This document shows positions 42,855-52,032 of a DNA stretch of 64,000 nt, piece by piece. Each line of letters starts with the position of its first letter. Position 1 is the stretch's first letter. The notes under the pieces are model-generated. The model worked only from the letters and a program-made list of their open reading frames with translations. It searched no databases and was not told the DNA's origin. Position numbers and translations under genes: made by a program. The stretch spans positions 186,001 through 250,000 of the forward strand of contig CAZCUF010000003.1 of NCBI GenBank assembly GCA_964502095.1. Reading direction: 5' to 3'. Source of the DNA: JACPVF01 sp964502095 (GTDB taxonomy: Bacteria; Chloroflexota; Anaerolineae; Anaerolineales; Villigracilaceae).

Positions 42855-42885
42855 AAAGGGCGATTTGAAAAATCGCTCTTTTTTC
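42855..42885 (+). terminator. Terminator of the two-component operon
   Basis: AGGGCGATTT pairs with AAATCGCTCT over a 3-base loop, and six T follow. It lies 28 bases beyond the regulator's stop. Confidence 0.85.
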
Positions 42886-43081
42886 ATTCTTAACGCGGGA
42901 GTAAGGGAGGGATTTGAGGGCGGCGTGTTTTCCTGTACTCTTGAAAAGAGCCCCTTGAAATTGCCACTCATGCGTTATGCCAAAATATTGCATGACGCTT
43001 GTGTGTTCACAGTACCTTTCGGCGAAAGCGTGAAAATGGTTTCACGTGCCGAATGGCTCTCAGCATCGATACCCCCAACCC

Positions 43082-43237
43082 TCTTACACTGAAATTATCA
43101 TCAACGGCATCGAAAAGAATGCGTGCGAGATTTTAGTCGGGCGCGATTCGGCGCCTGTGAACTTCGTTTGCCGCGTCCAATTCAAACGCGCGGTGAAGTC
43201 CACCGCAAAACGAATAGCGTCGTTGTTGCCCGATTGA
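43082..43237 (+). pseudogene. 3' stump of a short-chain dehydrogenase (SDR) gene
   Basis: The frame reads TEIIINGIEKNACEILVGRDSAP and ends in a stop at 43237. A 'GIEKN..ILVGRDA' ending is typical of classical SDR enzymes of the FabG-like type. Nothing upstream encodes the catalytic Tyr-x-x-x-Lys or the Rossmann fold, so only the C-terminal 50 residues remain. The preceding 200 bases hold no recognisable coding sequence. Confidence 0.6.
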
Positions 43238-43254
43238 GATCGCGGTAGTTGCAC

Positions 43255-43323
43255 CTGAACAAGTCAGAGTTGGAGGAGTTGTCGGGTCTCGCAGGTCAAT
43301 TGCGGGATGGGCTCAAGAATTGA
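43255..43323 (+). pseudogene. Tail copy A of the winged-helix gene
   Basis: The frame LNKSELEELSGLAGQLRDGLKN plus stop is nearly the same as the C terminus of the intact winged-helix protein (LNESELEELSSLASQLRDGLKE). It lies directly before GAAAGGAGG and the PanE-like gene, with no other part of the parent gene present. Confidence 0.7.
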
Positions 43324-43392
43324 AAGGAGGCTTGCTGAAGATAATTTTTGTATATGTCATATTGTGTTGTTTTTTTATAAAAGGAGATTAAC

Positions 43393-44337
43393 ATGAAAAC
43401 CCTCATCGTTGGCACAGGAGTTATCGGGGTCATCTACGGCTGGGCGTTGAGCGCGGCAGGCGTTGACGTGACGCACTACGTTCGCAAAGGAAAGCGCGAA
43501 AAATTCAAGGAGGGCGTCACGCTCGACCTGTTGGATGAACGCAAAGGATACCCCAAGAAGAACATCGTCAAGTACGCGCTCAAATGCGTTGAGGACGTTT
43601 CGCCTTCGGACGGTTACGAGTTCATCATCGTCCCGACTAATTCGTATCAAACGGAAGAAGTAGTGAAGACGCTCGCGCCCGTCTCGGGCAATGCCATCTT
43701 CTTCATCTTCGCCGCAAACTGGGAAGGCGCGGACTTCATTGACCGCCTCTTGCCGCGCGAACGCTACCTGATGGGCTACCCCGACGGCGGCGGGACGATT
43801 CGAGACGGCGCATACTGGACGAATCTCGGCGGCGAAGTCCATCTGGGCGAAGTGGACGGCCAGCCGACCGACAAACTCGAAAAGGTGAAGTCACTCTTTG
43901 CACGGGCGGACATTCAGCCCGACGTTCAGGACAACATCCTGCATTGGCTCTGGCTTCATAACGCGATGAGCATCGGCATTTGGGCGGGCTTCGCCAAATA
44001 CCGCGACGTGAAGACCTTCCTCAAGGATAAAGAACTGCTCCGCGAGTGTTACGCCTCCACGAAGGAACTGCTCGAACTGTGCAAACGGCGCGGCGTTGAT
44101 CTCAAGAAGTATCCAGAAATCGGCGCGTTCAATCTGCCGACCTGGTTGTTCATTCCGCTTTTCCGCTGGCTGTACACCTATAACCAAGCCATGCAACGTT
44201 TCACCGCCCACGCCGCCGACAGTTTGCAGGAAGCCCGCGAGAACTACAAAAACATCATGCGGACCGCGGATGAATTCTCCTTCGACATGCCGCACACCAA
44301 AGCCGTCGGCTCATATCTTTCAAAGGCGATCCAATGA
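43393..44337 (+). CDS. 2-dehydropantoate 2-reductase-like (PanE/ApbA) dehydrogenase
   Basis: The 314-residue protein starts with a Rossmann fold (KTLIVGTGVIGVIYGWALSAAGVDVTHYVRKGK), then EFIIVPTNSYQTEEVVKTLAP and FFIFAANWEGADFID. The C-terminal helical domain has HNAMSIGIWAGFAKYRDVKTFL. This fits the ketopantoate-reductase superfamily, but key features are divergent, so the substrate may not be ketopantoate. AAGGAG is seven bases before the ATG. A stump of another gene begins in its last codon (ATGA). Confidence 0.8.
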   Translation: MKTLIVGTGVIGVIYGWALSAAGVDVTHYVRKGKREKFKEGVTLDLLDERKGYPKKNIVKYALKCVEDVSPSDGYEFIIVPTNSYQTEEVVKTLAPVSGNAIFFIFAANWEGADFIDRLLPRERYLMGYPDGGGTIRDGAYWTNLGGEVHLGEVDGQPTDKLEKVKSLFARADIQPDVQDNILHWLWLHNAMSIGIWAGFAKYRDVKTFLKDKELLRECYASTKELLELCKRRGVDLKKYPEIGAFNLPTWLFIPLFRWLYTYNQAMQRFTAHAADSLQEARENYKNIMRTADEFSFDMPHTKAVGSYLSKAIQ

Positions 44338-44393
44338 AAACCACTCTCGCAACCGCCCTCAAAAGTTTGCTCGTCGGCGCGACATTCTTATAG
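44334..44393 (+). pseudogene. 5' stump of an unidentified gene
   Basis: An ATG overlapping the PanE-like stop opens a frame of 19 codons (MKTTLATALKSLLVGATFL) that then stops. It looks like the hydrophobic N terminus of a membrane or exported protein, cut off where tail copy B begins. The lost remainder cannot be named. Confidence 0.45.
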
Positions 44394-44413
44394 ACGGGAG
44401 GTGCCGTCCGACG

Positions 44414-44605
44414 CGCTGGACCGAAGAAAGCGATGGCAGGTATTAAGTCACTGCGGAAGGTGGAAAGATTCGACAAGAAGCGGAAGATATGACAAACCGT
44501 CTCTTCTTCGCGCCGTGGTCGTGTTTGAACGAATCCGAGTTGGAAGAGTTGGCGAGTCTCGCAAGTCAATTGCGGGATGGGTTGAAGAAACTGGAAGGCA
44601 AATAA
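44414..44605 (+). pseudogene. Tail copy B of the winged-helix gene
   Basis: In one frame it reads RWTEESDGRY, a stop, then VTAEGGKIRQEAEDMT and RLFFAPWSCLNESELEELASL to LRDGLKKLEGK. This follows the last 60 residues of the intact winged-helix protein at 44617-45513, except for the internal stop and several replacements. It is immediately followed by AAAGGAG and that intact gene. It is a decayed copy of the same 3' end. Confidence 0.8.
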
Positions 44606-44616
44606 AGGAGTATCTG

Positions 44617-45513
44617 ATGAACCTGAAATCTACCTGGTCTGCGCTCGAAGAAAGTTCGGAAATTCTGTTTGGCAATTACGCCTATCCCGCCGCGGACAAA
44701 GCCGCGGAGGAACTCTCTTTGCCTGCCAATTTTTATAACTGGGCGATGGCGGTTTGGTTGTTCGACGCAGAGTCATTTACCATCGCGCAGTTCATGCGAT
44801 ACTTTCCATACGGGCTTGCGAGGGTGAATGATGAGCGGTTGGACTCCGCAGTTCAGCAGGGATATTTGGCATCCGACGGTCAGAGAAAATATCGCGCAAC
44901 AGAAACGGGAAGAACCGCCGCGTTCCGACTTATTCAGGCAGGGAATGAAGTCATGGCGGCTCTCAATCCCATGCCCAAAGAATCGTTGCGGGCGCTTGGT
45001 AATCTTCTCGCCAGAATTTCAGGCGCGGCGTTGGATTCGCCCGAACCGCCCGCGCATGTTTTGATAAAAGCCAAACGAGACCTCTACCAGCGGACGGGAA
45101 TATTTGCGACACTTGAAGGTGTTGTTGCCCACTGTCTGCTGTTGGAAGGTCGCCGCGACGATTGCTACATGGCCACATGGAGCGCGCACGGAGTCGAAGG
45201 TCACGCGTGGGAGGCGCTCGATTTCCTTTCACAGAATGACGCGCTGACATTTGATGAACTGCACAACAAACTCAGCCGTCGCGGCGTGACGGAGGAAGTC
45301 CATGCGGGGGATGTGAGGAAACTCATCGGGCGCGGGTGGGCGGAGAAAAGTTCGGGCGTGGTCAAAGCCACCGAAGCGGGCAAACAGGTTCGGGCGGAGG
45401 TCGAAGCGGAGACGGAACGTCTTTTCTTCACGCCGTGGTCGTGTTTGAACGAGTCCGAGTTGGAAGAGTTGTCGAGTCTCGCAAGTCAATTGCGGGATGG
45501 GTTGAAAGAATGA
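44617..45513 (+). CDS. Winged-helix protein of unknown function (intact member of the repeated family)
   Basis: At 298 residues it holds two helical/winged-helix parts: one near residues 45-110 (TIAQFMRYFPYGLARVNDERLDSAVQQGYL, ATETGRTAAFRL) and one near 210-260 (NDALTFDELHNKLSRRG, DVRKLIGRGWAEKSSGVVKATEAGKQVRAE). Between them lies HCLLLEGRRDDCYMATWSAHGVEGHAWEAL. The C terminus has RLFFTPWSCLNESELEELSSL. MarR-like DNA binding is possible. Helix-turn-helix proteins of this style are found beside small catabolic genes in actinobacteria and Chloroflexota, but the function is unknown. AAAGGAG precedes the ATG at 44617. Its 3' end is repeated several times nearby. Confidence 0.8.
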   Translation: MNLKSTWSALEESSEILFGNYAYPAADKAAEELSLPANFYNWAMAVWLFDAESFTIAQFMRYFPYGLARVNDERLDSAVQQGYLASDGQRKYRATETGRTAAFRLIQAGNEVMAALNPMPKESLRALGNLLARISGAALDSPEPPAHVLIKAKRDLYQRTGIFATLEGVVAHCLLLEGRRDDCYMATWSAHGVEGHAWEALDFLSQNDALTFDELHNKLSRRGVTEEVHAGDVRKLIGRGWAEKSSGVVKATEAGKQVRAEVEAETERLFFTPWSCLNESELEELSSLASQLRDGLKE

Positions 45514-45525
45514 AAGGAGATTCTT

Positions 45526-46731
45526 ATGTTGCAAAACTACACTCCCATGCCGTTGCGGTACAAGATTCTCGATTCGCTGGGTTCGGGTATCGAGAAGTTG
45601 GGGATACCGATCACCAGAATGGATGCCGAACGATTGCATCAACTTGCCGAGCGCGAGACGGGCTTGAGCGATTTTGGCGATCCGTATTATCGCGCTGGAT
45701 TCGACACGTTGTTGCAGTCCATTGAAAAGGACGCCAACCTGCATTTCTTCGGCAGGTTTGGCACCCGCATGGTGATCCTCAGCAATCTGAGCCAGCGTTT
45801 GTTGTTTGTCGAAGCGCAGAAACGGAAGACCGATGTTTTCCGTTCGGAGATCAACGCGCCTTTTGTCGTCGTTGGGGTTCCGCGATCTGGCACAACATTT
45901 CTACAGCGTATGCTCTCTGTCGATCCCGATAACACAGGGATTCCCATGTGGCGGCTTTATCGTCCCTTTGCGATGGACGGAAAAAAAGACGACCGCCTGG
46001 CATTGACGCGTTGGGAACTTCAGTTTCGCCGACCCATATTTCCCGAAATGGATTCGAAGCATGTCATCCGTGAAGACACGGAGGAGGAGTGCATCTGGAT
46101 GCAGGCGCTGACCTTCCATTCGGTTTCGTTTTGGGTAGTTAATCCTGTCTTTTCGTACGCCGAATGGTTCTCTGCCCAAGACCAGAAAAAATGCTACGAG
46201 GAATACGGCTTGCTTCTTAAAGTCCAGCAACAGGCGACGCCCGACAAACGGCTGGTCTTGAAAGCGCCCGATCATACGCATCATCTTGACGCTTTACTGT
46301 CGGTTGTGCGCAACGCCAGAATCATCCAATTGCATCGCAACCCAACCACCTGCCTGACCAGCGCAAACAGCATGTTCTACTCTGCCCATCGGGCTGTGAC
46401 TCACAATGTCAACGTGAAGCGCATGGCGGAGACCAACAAGAAAATGTACACCCGCTATCTGGAGGGCGGACGAAAATGCCGTGAAGATCCCGTTGTCAAT
46501 CATGCCGTGCTGGATGTTCAATACGATCAAATGGTCAATGACCCGCTCCAGACCATCAAGGACATCTATGCCCATTTTAACGTTCCGTGGGCTGCCCAAT
46601 ACGAGGAGCGCTTGAAGACGTTTGTGAGTCAGCATCCTAAAGATAAGCATGGAGCGCATCGTTATACCCCCGAGCAGTTTGGTCAATCTGCCGAGGAGCT
46701 CGATCAACACTTTGCGCCGTTCCTTCATTGA
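45526..46731 (+). CDS. Sulfotransferase-family protein
   Basis: This 401-residue protein has the 5'-phosphosulfate loop VVGVPRSGTTFLQRMLS near residue 115 and the 3'-phosphate binding segment NARIIQLHRNPTTCLTSANSMF near residues 265-285. The conserved KAPDHTHHLDALL lies between. It should use PAPS to sulfate a small molecule or glycan; the acceptor is unknown. GAAAGGAG, the end of tail copy C, is its ribosome site. Its stop overlaps the start of a truncated methyltransferase frame (TGATG). Confidence 0.88.
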   Translation: MLQNYTPMPLRYKILDSLGSGIEKLGIPITRMDAERLHQLAERETGLSDFGDPYYRAGFDTLLQSIEKDANLHFFGRFGTRMVILSNLSQRLLFVEAQKRKTDVFRSEINAPFVVVGVPRSGTTFLQRMLSVDPDNTGIPMWRLYRPFAMDGKKDDRLALTRWELQFRRPIFPEMDSKHVIREDTEEECIWMQALTFHSVSFWVVNPVFSYAEWFSAQDQKKCYEEYGLLLKVQQQATPDKRLVLKAPDHTHHLDALLSVVRNARIIQLHRNPTTCLTSANSMFYSAHRAVTHNVNVKRMAETNKKMYTRYLEGGRKCREDPVVNHAVLDVQYDQMVNDPLQTIKDIYAHFNVPWAAQYEERLKTFVSQHPKDKHGAHRYTPEQFGQSAEELDQHFAPFLH

Positions 46732-46880
46732 TGGAAAAAATGAAAAATGAACCCAACCCCGATCTCGTCGGCGACCTCTTCTGGGGCGTTTTCAAACCCC
46801 AATGGATTCGCCTCGCGCTGCATCTTGATATGTTCGAGTCTCGCAAGTCAATTGCAGGATGGGTTAAGCGGTATCATTGA
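46731..46880 (+). pseudogene. 5' stump of a methyltransferase gene joined to tail copy D
   Basis: The ATG overlaps the sulfotransferase stop. Residues 1-35 (NPDLVGDLFWGVFKPQWIRLALHLDMFE) look like the dimerisation segment of a small-molecule methyltransferase. From 46831 the sequence changes to the repeated tail (GAGTCTCGCAAGTCAATTGC), read in a different frame, and stops at 46880. No SAM-binding domain remains. The junction is therefore a deletion or recombination point. Confidence 0.7.
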
Positions 46881-46956
46881 CTAGATTTCAAACTGGCTAA
46901 GAGCAAAAGGCTTGGCTTCGGTCTGATGAATTTAAAGGTGTGAAACCGTAAAGGCA

Positions 46957-49900
46957 GTGATCGTGACCCCGCCACAGTTGACGATTCGTTTGCTCGGTGA
47001 TTTTCGCGTGACCTACGGCAAAACGCCGGTCACCGAAATCAAAACCGCGCGCCTGCAATCTTTGTTTTGCTATCTCATGCTCCATCGAGACGCGCCGCAA
47101 ATGCGCCGCCATCTTGCGTTTGTCTTGTGGCCCGATTCCATCGAAGCGCAAGCGCGCACCAACCTCCGCAATCTTTTGCATCTGCTCCGTGCCGCGCTCC
47201 CGAACGCCGACGAATTTTTACAGATTGACACGCAGACCGTTCAATGGAATCCCCAGGCGCCTTGCGAAGTGGACCTGTCGGAGTTTCAGCAGGCGTTGGC
47301 GCGCGGCAATTTGGCGCGCGCAGTCGAACTCTATCGCGGCGACCTCCTGCCGAGTTGTTACGACGATTGGATTTTGCCCGAACGCGAACGATTGCGCGAA
47401 GGGTTCGTGAACGCGCTCGACGATTTGCGCGCGCAAAGTGAAGAGCGAAGCGAAGATGCCGCCGCGCTGGCGTATGCCCAACGTCTGCTCCACGCCGACC
47501 CACTGCGTGAAGAAACCTATCGGCATGTCATTCGCCTTCACTTGCGAAGCGGCGACCGCGCCGCCGCGCTGCGCGCGTATCACAATTGCGCGACCACGCT
47601 CGCGCGCGAACTCGCCGTCGAACCCGCGCCCCTCACGCGCGAACTGTACGAGCAGATCGTTCATCTCCAAGCCGCGCCGATGGTGCCCGCGCCGATGGCG
47701 ACGCTCGTCGGACGCCAGACAGAATGGGAACAAATTCAAGCGGCATGGCGCGCCGCGCAGAACGATTCGCAAGTCGTCGTGATTCGCGGCGAAGCGGGTA
47801 TCGGCAAAACGCGGCTGGCTGAAGAATTTATCGCATGGGCGAAGCGGCAAAATATCCATGCGGCGAACGCGCGCTGTTACGCGGCGAAGGGACGTTTGGC
47901 ATACGCGCCCCTGGCGGCATGGCTGCGCGAATCGGATTGGCGCGGACTGGCAGACGTGTGGCTCGTTGAACTCGCGCGGCTGATTCCCGAAATCGCGGCG
48001 ATTCGTCCCGACTTGCCCGCGCCTGAACCCCTGACCCAAGCGTGGCAGAATCAACGTTTCTTTGAAGCGCTGGCGCATGGCATCGTTGCTGAAGGAGGAC
48101 CGCGTATTTTGTTGTTGGACGACGCGCAATGGTGCGATGATGAAACGCTTGCATGGCTGAATTGGTTTGGAGGACAAGCCGCGCGCGGGACATGGCTCCT
48201 GCTCGTTACTTTGCGCGTGGGCGAGGATGTTCCGTCCGCGCTGGAGAATTGGCTGAACGATTTGCGCCGCAATCATCGTCTCGTTGAAATCGAATTGAGC
48301 GCATTGACCGAAGCGGAAACGTTGACGCTCGCGGCGCAACTGACGGATAAAGCGCGCGTCTCTCAATTCGCCGACTCGTTGTGGCGCGGCAGTGAGGGCA
48401 ACCCGCTCTTTATCGTCGAGATGATGCGAAGCGGCGAGTGGTCGTCTGAAAACGCGCCGCTTCCGCCGCAAGTGCGCGCAATTATTCAGGCGCGGCTTGG
48501 GCAACTTTCGCCATCTGCGCGCGAATTGATTGGGCTGGCGGCAGTGTGCGGGCGCGAATTCAATTTCGCGGCGCTGGAACGTGCGAGCGGGTACGAACAA
48601 TCGGAATTTGTGCGCGCGTTGGACGAATTGTGGCAGAAGCGGTTGATCCGCGAGCAGGGCGCGGATGCGTATGATTTTGCGCACGAACGCATCCGTGAAA
48701 CGGCGGACGGTGAGTTGAGCGCGGCGCGGCGGCGCTTGTGGCATCGGCGCATCGCGGAGGCGTTGTGTCAAATCCATTCTGCGAATCTCGACAGCGTCGC
48801 GGGTCAAATTGCCGCGCATTACGAAGGCGCGGGCGAGACGGAATCCGCGCTGGCGTTTTATTTGCGCGCCGCACAATACGCGCAGGCGATGTACGCGCAT
48901 ACCGACGCGTTGGCGCTTTTGCAACATGGTTTGGAAGTGACGCGAGACGCGCCCGTGAAAATTACCGCACAGTTTTATGAATTGCGCGGCGATGTGCTTT
49001 TGCATACCGCGAAGCCGTCGGAGGCGGAGTCGGCGTTCGCCAGCGCGCTCGCGTCACTATCGGCGGATGAACCCCTGACGCAGGCGCGTTTGATTCGCAA
49101 GCAGGGGAACACTCATGCGGGGCAGGACCGCAAGCAGGGTGAACTGCCTTTTTACGAATCGGCAGAGCGCATCCTGCGCGATGCGCGGGCAGACGCGGAC
49201 CCCGCATGGTGGCGCGAGTGGCTGGATTTGTGTATTGACCGGATGGGGTTTTTCTATCATTCCGCCCAGCCCGAAGAAATTACGAAAATCGGCGACGAGG
49301 TCCTGCCGCAGATTCAAGCGCGTGGCACGCCGCTTCAGCAAAGCGCGTTTTATGAATGTCTCTACATGCGCGATTTCCGCCGCGACCGTTATGCGATTCG
49401 CGATGAGACGTTGGAATTTGCGCGCCAGGCAATGCGCGCCGCGGAGAAAACATCCAGCCGCTCGCGGCGACTCAATCCACAATTCGGATTGGCGTTCGGG
49501 TTGCTGTGGCGCGGTGAATTGGAAGAATCCGAACGCGAAATGCAAGCCGCCTTGCATGGCTTTGAGGAAATCGGGGAGACCCATTCGAGGATGCTGGCGT
49601 TGACCTACCTGACCGTTCTCGCGCGGCGCAAAGGCGAAATCGAACAGGTGGAACAACTCGCGGCGGAATGCCTGACCGTGACGACCGCGCTCGCCACGCA
49701 GACGTATATCGGCGCGGCGCGGGCGAATCAGGCGTGGGTAGCGTGGCGTCGTAACCAGGCGCGGCAAGCCGAAACACACGCGCGCGCGGCGCTGGCTTTG
49801 TTCGCGCCGACGTACCCATTTCAGTGGCTGGCGTTGATGCCTTTGATCGATCTGCTGTATCAAAAAAACAAATTGGATGAGGTAATCGTTTACGCGCGCG

Positions 49901-50052
49901 AATTGCTTGCCCCGATTCAATTGCGTTTGCCAGATGAATTGAACGCGCAGTTCGAACGCGCGATAGTTGATTTTGAGAAAAAGAAAATCAACCGCTGTCG
50001 CGATGCGCTGGGGCAGGCGTTGAAACTAGCGCGGGAACAGGCGCTCATCTAA
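46957..50052 (+). CDS. SARP/BTAD-type transcriptional regulator with AAA-like ATPase and TPR region
   Basis: The 1031-residue protein begins with a winged helix (LTIRLLGDFRVTYGKTPVTEIKTARLQSLFCYL), then a bacterial transcriptional activation domain (residues about 100-245). The P-loop is near residue 278 (RGEAGIGKTRLAEEFI) and Walker B is ILLLDDAQWCDDETLAWL. The C-terminal half is a helical TPR-like solenoid. Such regulators switch on secondary-metabolite or catabolic genes. GTG at 46957 or 46963 can serve as start; the latter is better spaced from AAAGG. It stands at the edge of the decayed cluster and is followed by a terminator. Its long antisense open frames are composition artefacts. Confidence 0.9.
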   Translation: MIVTPPQLTIRLLGDFRVTYGKTPVTEIKTARLQSLFCYLMLHRDAPQMRRHLAFVLWPDSIEAQARTNLRNLLHLLRAALPNADEFLQIDTQTVQWNPQAPCEVDLSEFQQALARGNLARAVELYRGDLLPSCYDDWILPERERLREGFVNALDDLRAQSEERSEDAAALAYAQRLLHADPLREETYRHVIRLHLRSGDRAAALRAYHNCATTLARELAVEPAPLTRELYEQIVHLQAAPMVPAPMATLVGRQTEWEQIQAAWRAAQNDSQVVVIRGEAGIGKTRLAEEFIAWAKRQNIHAANARCYAAKGRLAYAPLAAWLRESDWRGLADVWLVELARLIPEIAAIRPDLPAPEPLTQAWQNQRFFEALAHGIVAEGGPRILLLDDAQWCDDETLAWLNWFGGQAARGTWLLLVTLRVGEDVPSALENWLNDLRRNHRLVEIELSALTEAETLTLAAQLTDKARVSQFADSLWRGSEGNPLFIVEMMRSGEWSSENAPLPPQVRAIIQARLGQLSPSARELIGLAAVCGREFNFAALERASGYEQSEFVRALDELWQKRLIREQGADAYDFAHERIRETADGELSAARRRLWHRRIAEALCQIHSANLDSVAGQIAAHYEGAGETESALAFYLRAAQYAQAMYAHTDALALLQHGLEVTRDAPVKITAQFYELRGDVLLHTAKPSEAESAFASALASLSADEPLTQARLIRKQGNTHAGQDRKQGELPFYESAERILRDARADADPAWWREWLDLCIDRMGFFYHSAQPEEITKIGDEVLPQIQARGTPLQQSAFYECLYMRDFRRDRYAIRDETLEFARQAMRAAEKTSSRSRRLNPQFGLAFGLLWRGELEESEREMQAALHGFEEIGETHSRMLALTYLTVLARRKGEIEQVEQLAAECLTVTTALATQTYIGAARANQAWVAWRRNQARQAETHARAALALFAPTYPFQWLALMPLIDLLYQKNKLDEVIVYARELLAPIQLRLPDELNAQFERAIVDFEKKKINRCRDALGQALKLAREQALI

Positions 50053-50065
50053 TAGGTTGAAGCAG

Positions 50066-50099
50066 ACTTCCGAAATCTCCATGATTTCGGAAGTTTTTT
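50066..50099 (+). terminator. Terminator of the SARP regulator gene
   Basis: ACTTCCGAAATC pairs perfectly with GATTTCGGAAGT, loop TCCAT, followed by five T. Confidence 0.9.
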
Positions 50100-50165
50100 G
50101 TTGGGCACGAAACGATTTCAAAACGCTGACCATGCTAGTTTAAGCGCAGAAACGAGCGAACTGAA

Positions 50166-50768
50166 ATGACCAATTCCCGCGTCAACCCGCCCCACACCTT
50201 TACCATTCGGCTTTGGAATGAAGAACTGGGCGACGGCAGAACCGAATGGCGCGGCAAAGTTCAGTCGGCGAACAGCCATGAGGCGCGCTACTTTCGGAAC
50301 GAGGAACTGCTGTTCGGCTTTCTACGCGAACAACTCGCAAAACCGATATTTTTCCAGGAGAGAAGCCAAATGTCCGCGCAAGAGAATCTCCAACTCATCG
50401 AGTCTTTTTTTGCGAGCCGCGACGTGGAGGCGTTTTATGCCGAGGACGCGACCTTTCACGACGTGTCGCAGTCCGCGCCGCTGGAGGGACGTGCCGCGAT
50501 CGGCGGCTTGATGCGCGCGTTTTATGGCGAATGGTTCACCGAAGCGCGCGCCGAGCCGCGCGGCTTGGTCGCCGCTGAAAACGCGGTCGTCGCCGAGTTT
50601 GTCTTTCACGGCAAAAACACTGGCTCGTTCAACGGCGCGCCGCCCACCGGCAAAACGGTCGCTGTGCCGATGATGGCGGTGTACGAAATCGCCGATGGAA
50701 GAATCCAGCGCGCTCGCCTGTACTATGACGCGACGACGATGGCGCGTCAGTTGGGCTGGGTGAAATGA
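50166..50768 (+). CDS. SnoaL-like (NTF2-fold) protein with an extra N-terminal domain
   Basis: The first 65 residues (TFTIRLWNEELGDGRTEWRGKVQSANSHEARYFRNEELLFGFLREQL) look like a small beta domain seen alone in other proteins. Residues about 69-200 are a SnoaL-like fold (NLQLIESFFASRDVEAFYAEDATFHDVS...GRAAIGGLMRAFYGEW...PPTGKTVAVPMMAVYEIADGRI). SnoaL folds act as cyclases, isomerases or carrier domains; the ligand is unknown. An internal ATG at 50370 could give the SnoaL part alone. The next gene encodes a second SnoaL-like protein. Confidence 0.75.
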   Translation: MTNSRVNPPHTFTIRLWNEELGDGRTEWRGKVQSANSHEARYFRNEELLFGFLREQLAKPIFFQERSQMSAQENLQLIESFFASRDVEAFYAEDATFHDVSQSAPLEGRAAIGGLMRAFYGEWFTEARAEPRGLVAAENAVVAEFVFHGKNTGSFNGAPPTGKTVAVPMMAVYEIADGRIQRARLYYDATTMARQLGWVK

Positions 50769-50915
50769 AATCCCGATCCTGTCGATTTTTGTTCGTCGTT
50801 TCTTTTTCAACTCTCCCGCGCAAATTTGGAAAGGAGGCAGATTGATCGTTTGACGTTTTACGTATGTCGGACATTCTGCAAGTTATGTAACCGTTCTCAA
50901 AAAAAGGAGTCCCCC

Positions 50916-51323
50916 ATGTCAATCTCAACCGAAAGCACCCGCGAAACGATGAAGCGTTACTTCGACTCGGCGCACGGCGACACCAGCGCTCTGGCGGAGG
51001 ATGTCGTCTTTACCGTCATGGCCACAGGCCAGGAGAACCGCGGGCATGAAGGCGTTCTCGGAATGCTGAACTATTTCTACCATGTTGCCTTCGATGCGAC
51101 CGCCGAACCGCGCGTCACGATCTTCGGCGAGAACAACGCGCTGTGGGAAGGCGAGTTCGTGGGCAAGCACATCGGCGAATTCGCCGGCGTCCCGGCTACG
51201 GGTAAAAATGTGCGCGTGCCATTGTCTGTTGTGTACGATCTGAAAAACGGCAAGATCACGTGCGGACGCGTTTACTTCGAAATGCCGGCCCTGTTCCAGC
51301 AACTTGGCGTCCAGCCGGGGTAG
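50916..51323 (+). CDS. SnoaL-like polyketide cyclase-family protein
   Basis: From the ATG at 50916, with AAGGAG upstream, the protein has 135 residues and is one NTF2-like domain (RETMKRYFDSAHGDTSALAEDVVFTVMATGQENRGHEGVLGML, FAGVPATGKNVRVPLSVVYDLKNGKITCGRVYFEMPALFQQLG). The 'ATGK..RVP' and the C-terminal YFE pattern are typical of SnoaL-like ester cyclases. It resembles the preceding protein and may derive from a duplication. The ligand is unknown. A GC-rich hairpin without a T-run follows the stop. Confidence 0.82.
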   Translation: MSISTESTRETMKRYFDSAHGDTSALAEDVVFTVMATGQENRGHEGVLGMLNYFYHVAFDATAEPRVTIFGENNALWEGEFVGKHIGEFAGVPATGKNVRVPLSVVYDLKNGKITCGRVYFEMPALFQQLGVQPG

Positions 51324-51565
51324 GCGGCTTGGAAGGCCGCCCATCGCGATCCCATCTGTTCACCCTGCGAGTCTGATCTGTAGCTGGAGACGGCGTGTCT
51401 GAATGGCGCGCGTCTCCAGGACATTCAAAGCGGCGAGGCGAACTTACTGCCCGCAAAATCGCTGATGGGTTGAAGAAATAGGAAAGGAGGTGTTCGCGTA
51501 CCATTATTTTATTCTGCATCCACATGTGTGATGTCTGTTTTATTCAATTACAAAAGGAAAATCGA

Positions 51566-51928
51566 ATGAACAAGAAATTGCAAGTCACCTTATACGTAAT
51601 CACTGTTTACCTCACCATCTTCGGTATTTTGTTCCTGCTCCTGCCAAGCGTCGCAGAGAAGGTTTTGTCCACTAACTTGCCCGATGCCGCTTTGAATATG
51701 CTCTACGGACAGTTGACGCTCACCTTCGCTTACGTGGCATTCCTTGCCGCGCGTGATGGCGATGGCGCGAGCAAGCTGTCGCGTATCATCCTTGTGCTCA
51801 CAACGGGACATGTCATTATATTCGGCTATCAACTGATAGCAGGCGTGTTGAACTTCGCTCAGGCGGGTCCTCCGCTGATCATTAACGCGATCTTTACGGT
51901 GTTGTTGTTCCTGTTTCGCAAAAACTAA
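51566..51928 (+). CDS. Small four-helix membrane protein of unknown function
   Basis: From the ATG at 51566, with AAAAGGAAAA before it, the 120 residues contain four hydrophobic segments (LYVITVYLTIFGILFLLL; LYGQLTLTFAYVAFLA; IILVLTTGHVIIFGYQLIAG; IINAIFTVLLFLF). It is not recognised as a named family. The 240 bases before it hold only scraps, including a short GATGGGTTGAAGAAATAGG match to the repeated tails. A hairpin ends the transcript. Confidence 0.72.
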   Translation: MNKKLQVTLYVITVYLTIFGILFLLLPSVAEKVLSTNLPDAALNMLYGQLTLTFAYVAFLAARDGDGASKLSRIILVLTTGHVIIFGYQLIAGVLNFAQAGPPLIINAIFTVLLFLFRKN

Positions 51929-51942
51929 CTGTTGATCGAGGA

Positions 51943-51974
51943 ACGGGGACTGGGCGATAACAGTCCCCGTTTGT
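51943..51974 (+). terminator. Hairpin after the four-helix membrane protein gene
   Basis: ACGGGGACTG pairs with CAGTCCCCGT over 8 bases; TTGT follows. It is a probable weak terminator. Confidence 0.65.
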
Positions 51975-52032
51975 AGATCGGGAGATGTCGTTATGGGAAA
52001 CGGCAAGTCGCAACGGGCGCCTGTTCGCCATT

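Noticed and set aside
47218..49005. A 595-codon open frame on the minus strand
   Set aside because: It lies opposite the SARP-ATPase gene, whose motifs are clear. The frame is rich in Arg, Gln and His with no domain logic, as expected from GC-rich codon bias on the reverse strand.
51323..51341. Terminator after the second SnoaL-like gene
   Set aside because: GGCGGCTT...AGGCCGCC can fold, but it has a T-G mismatch and no T-run, so termination is not supported.
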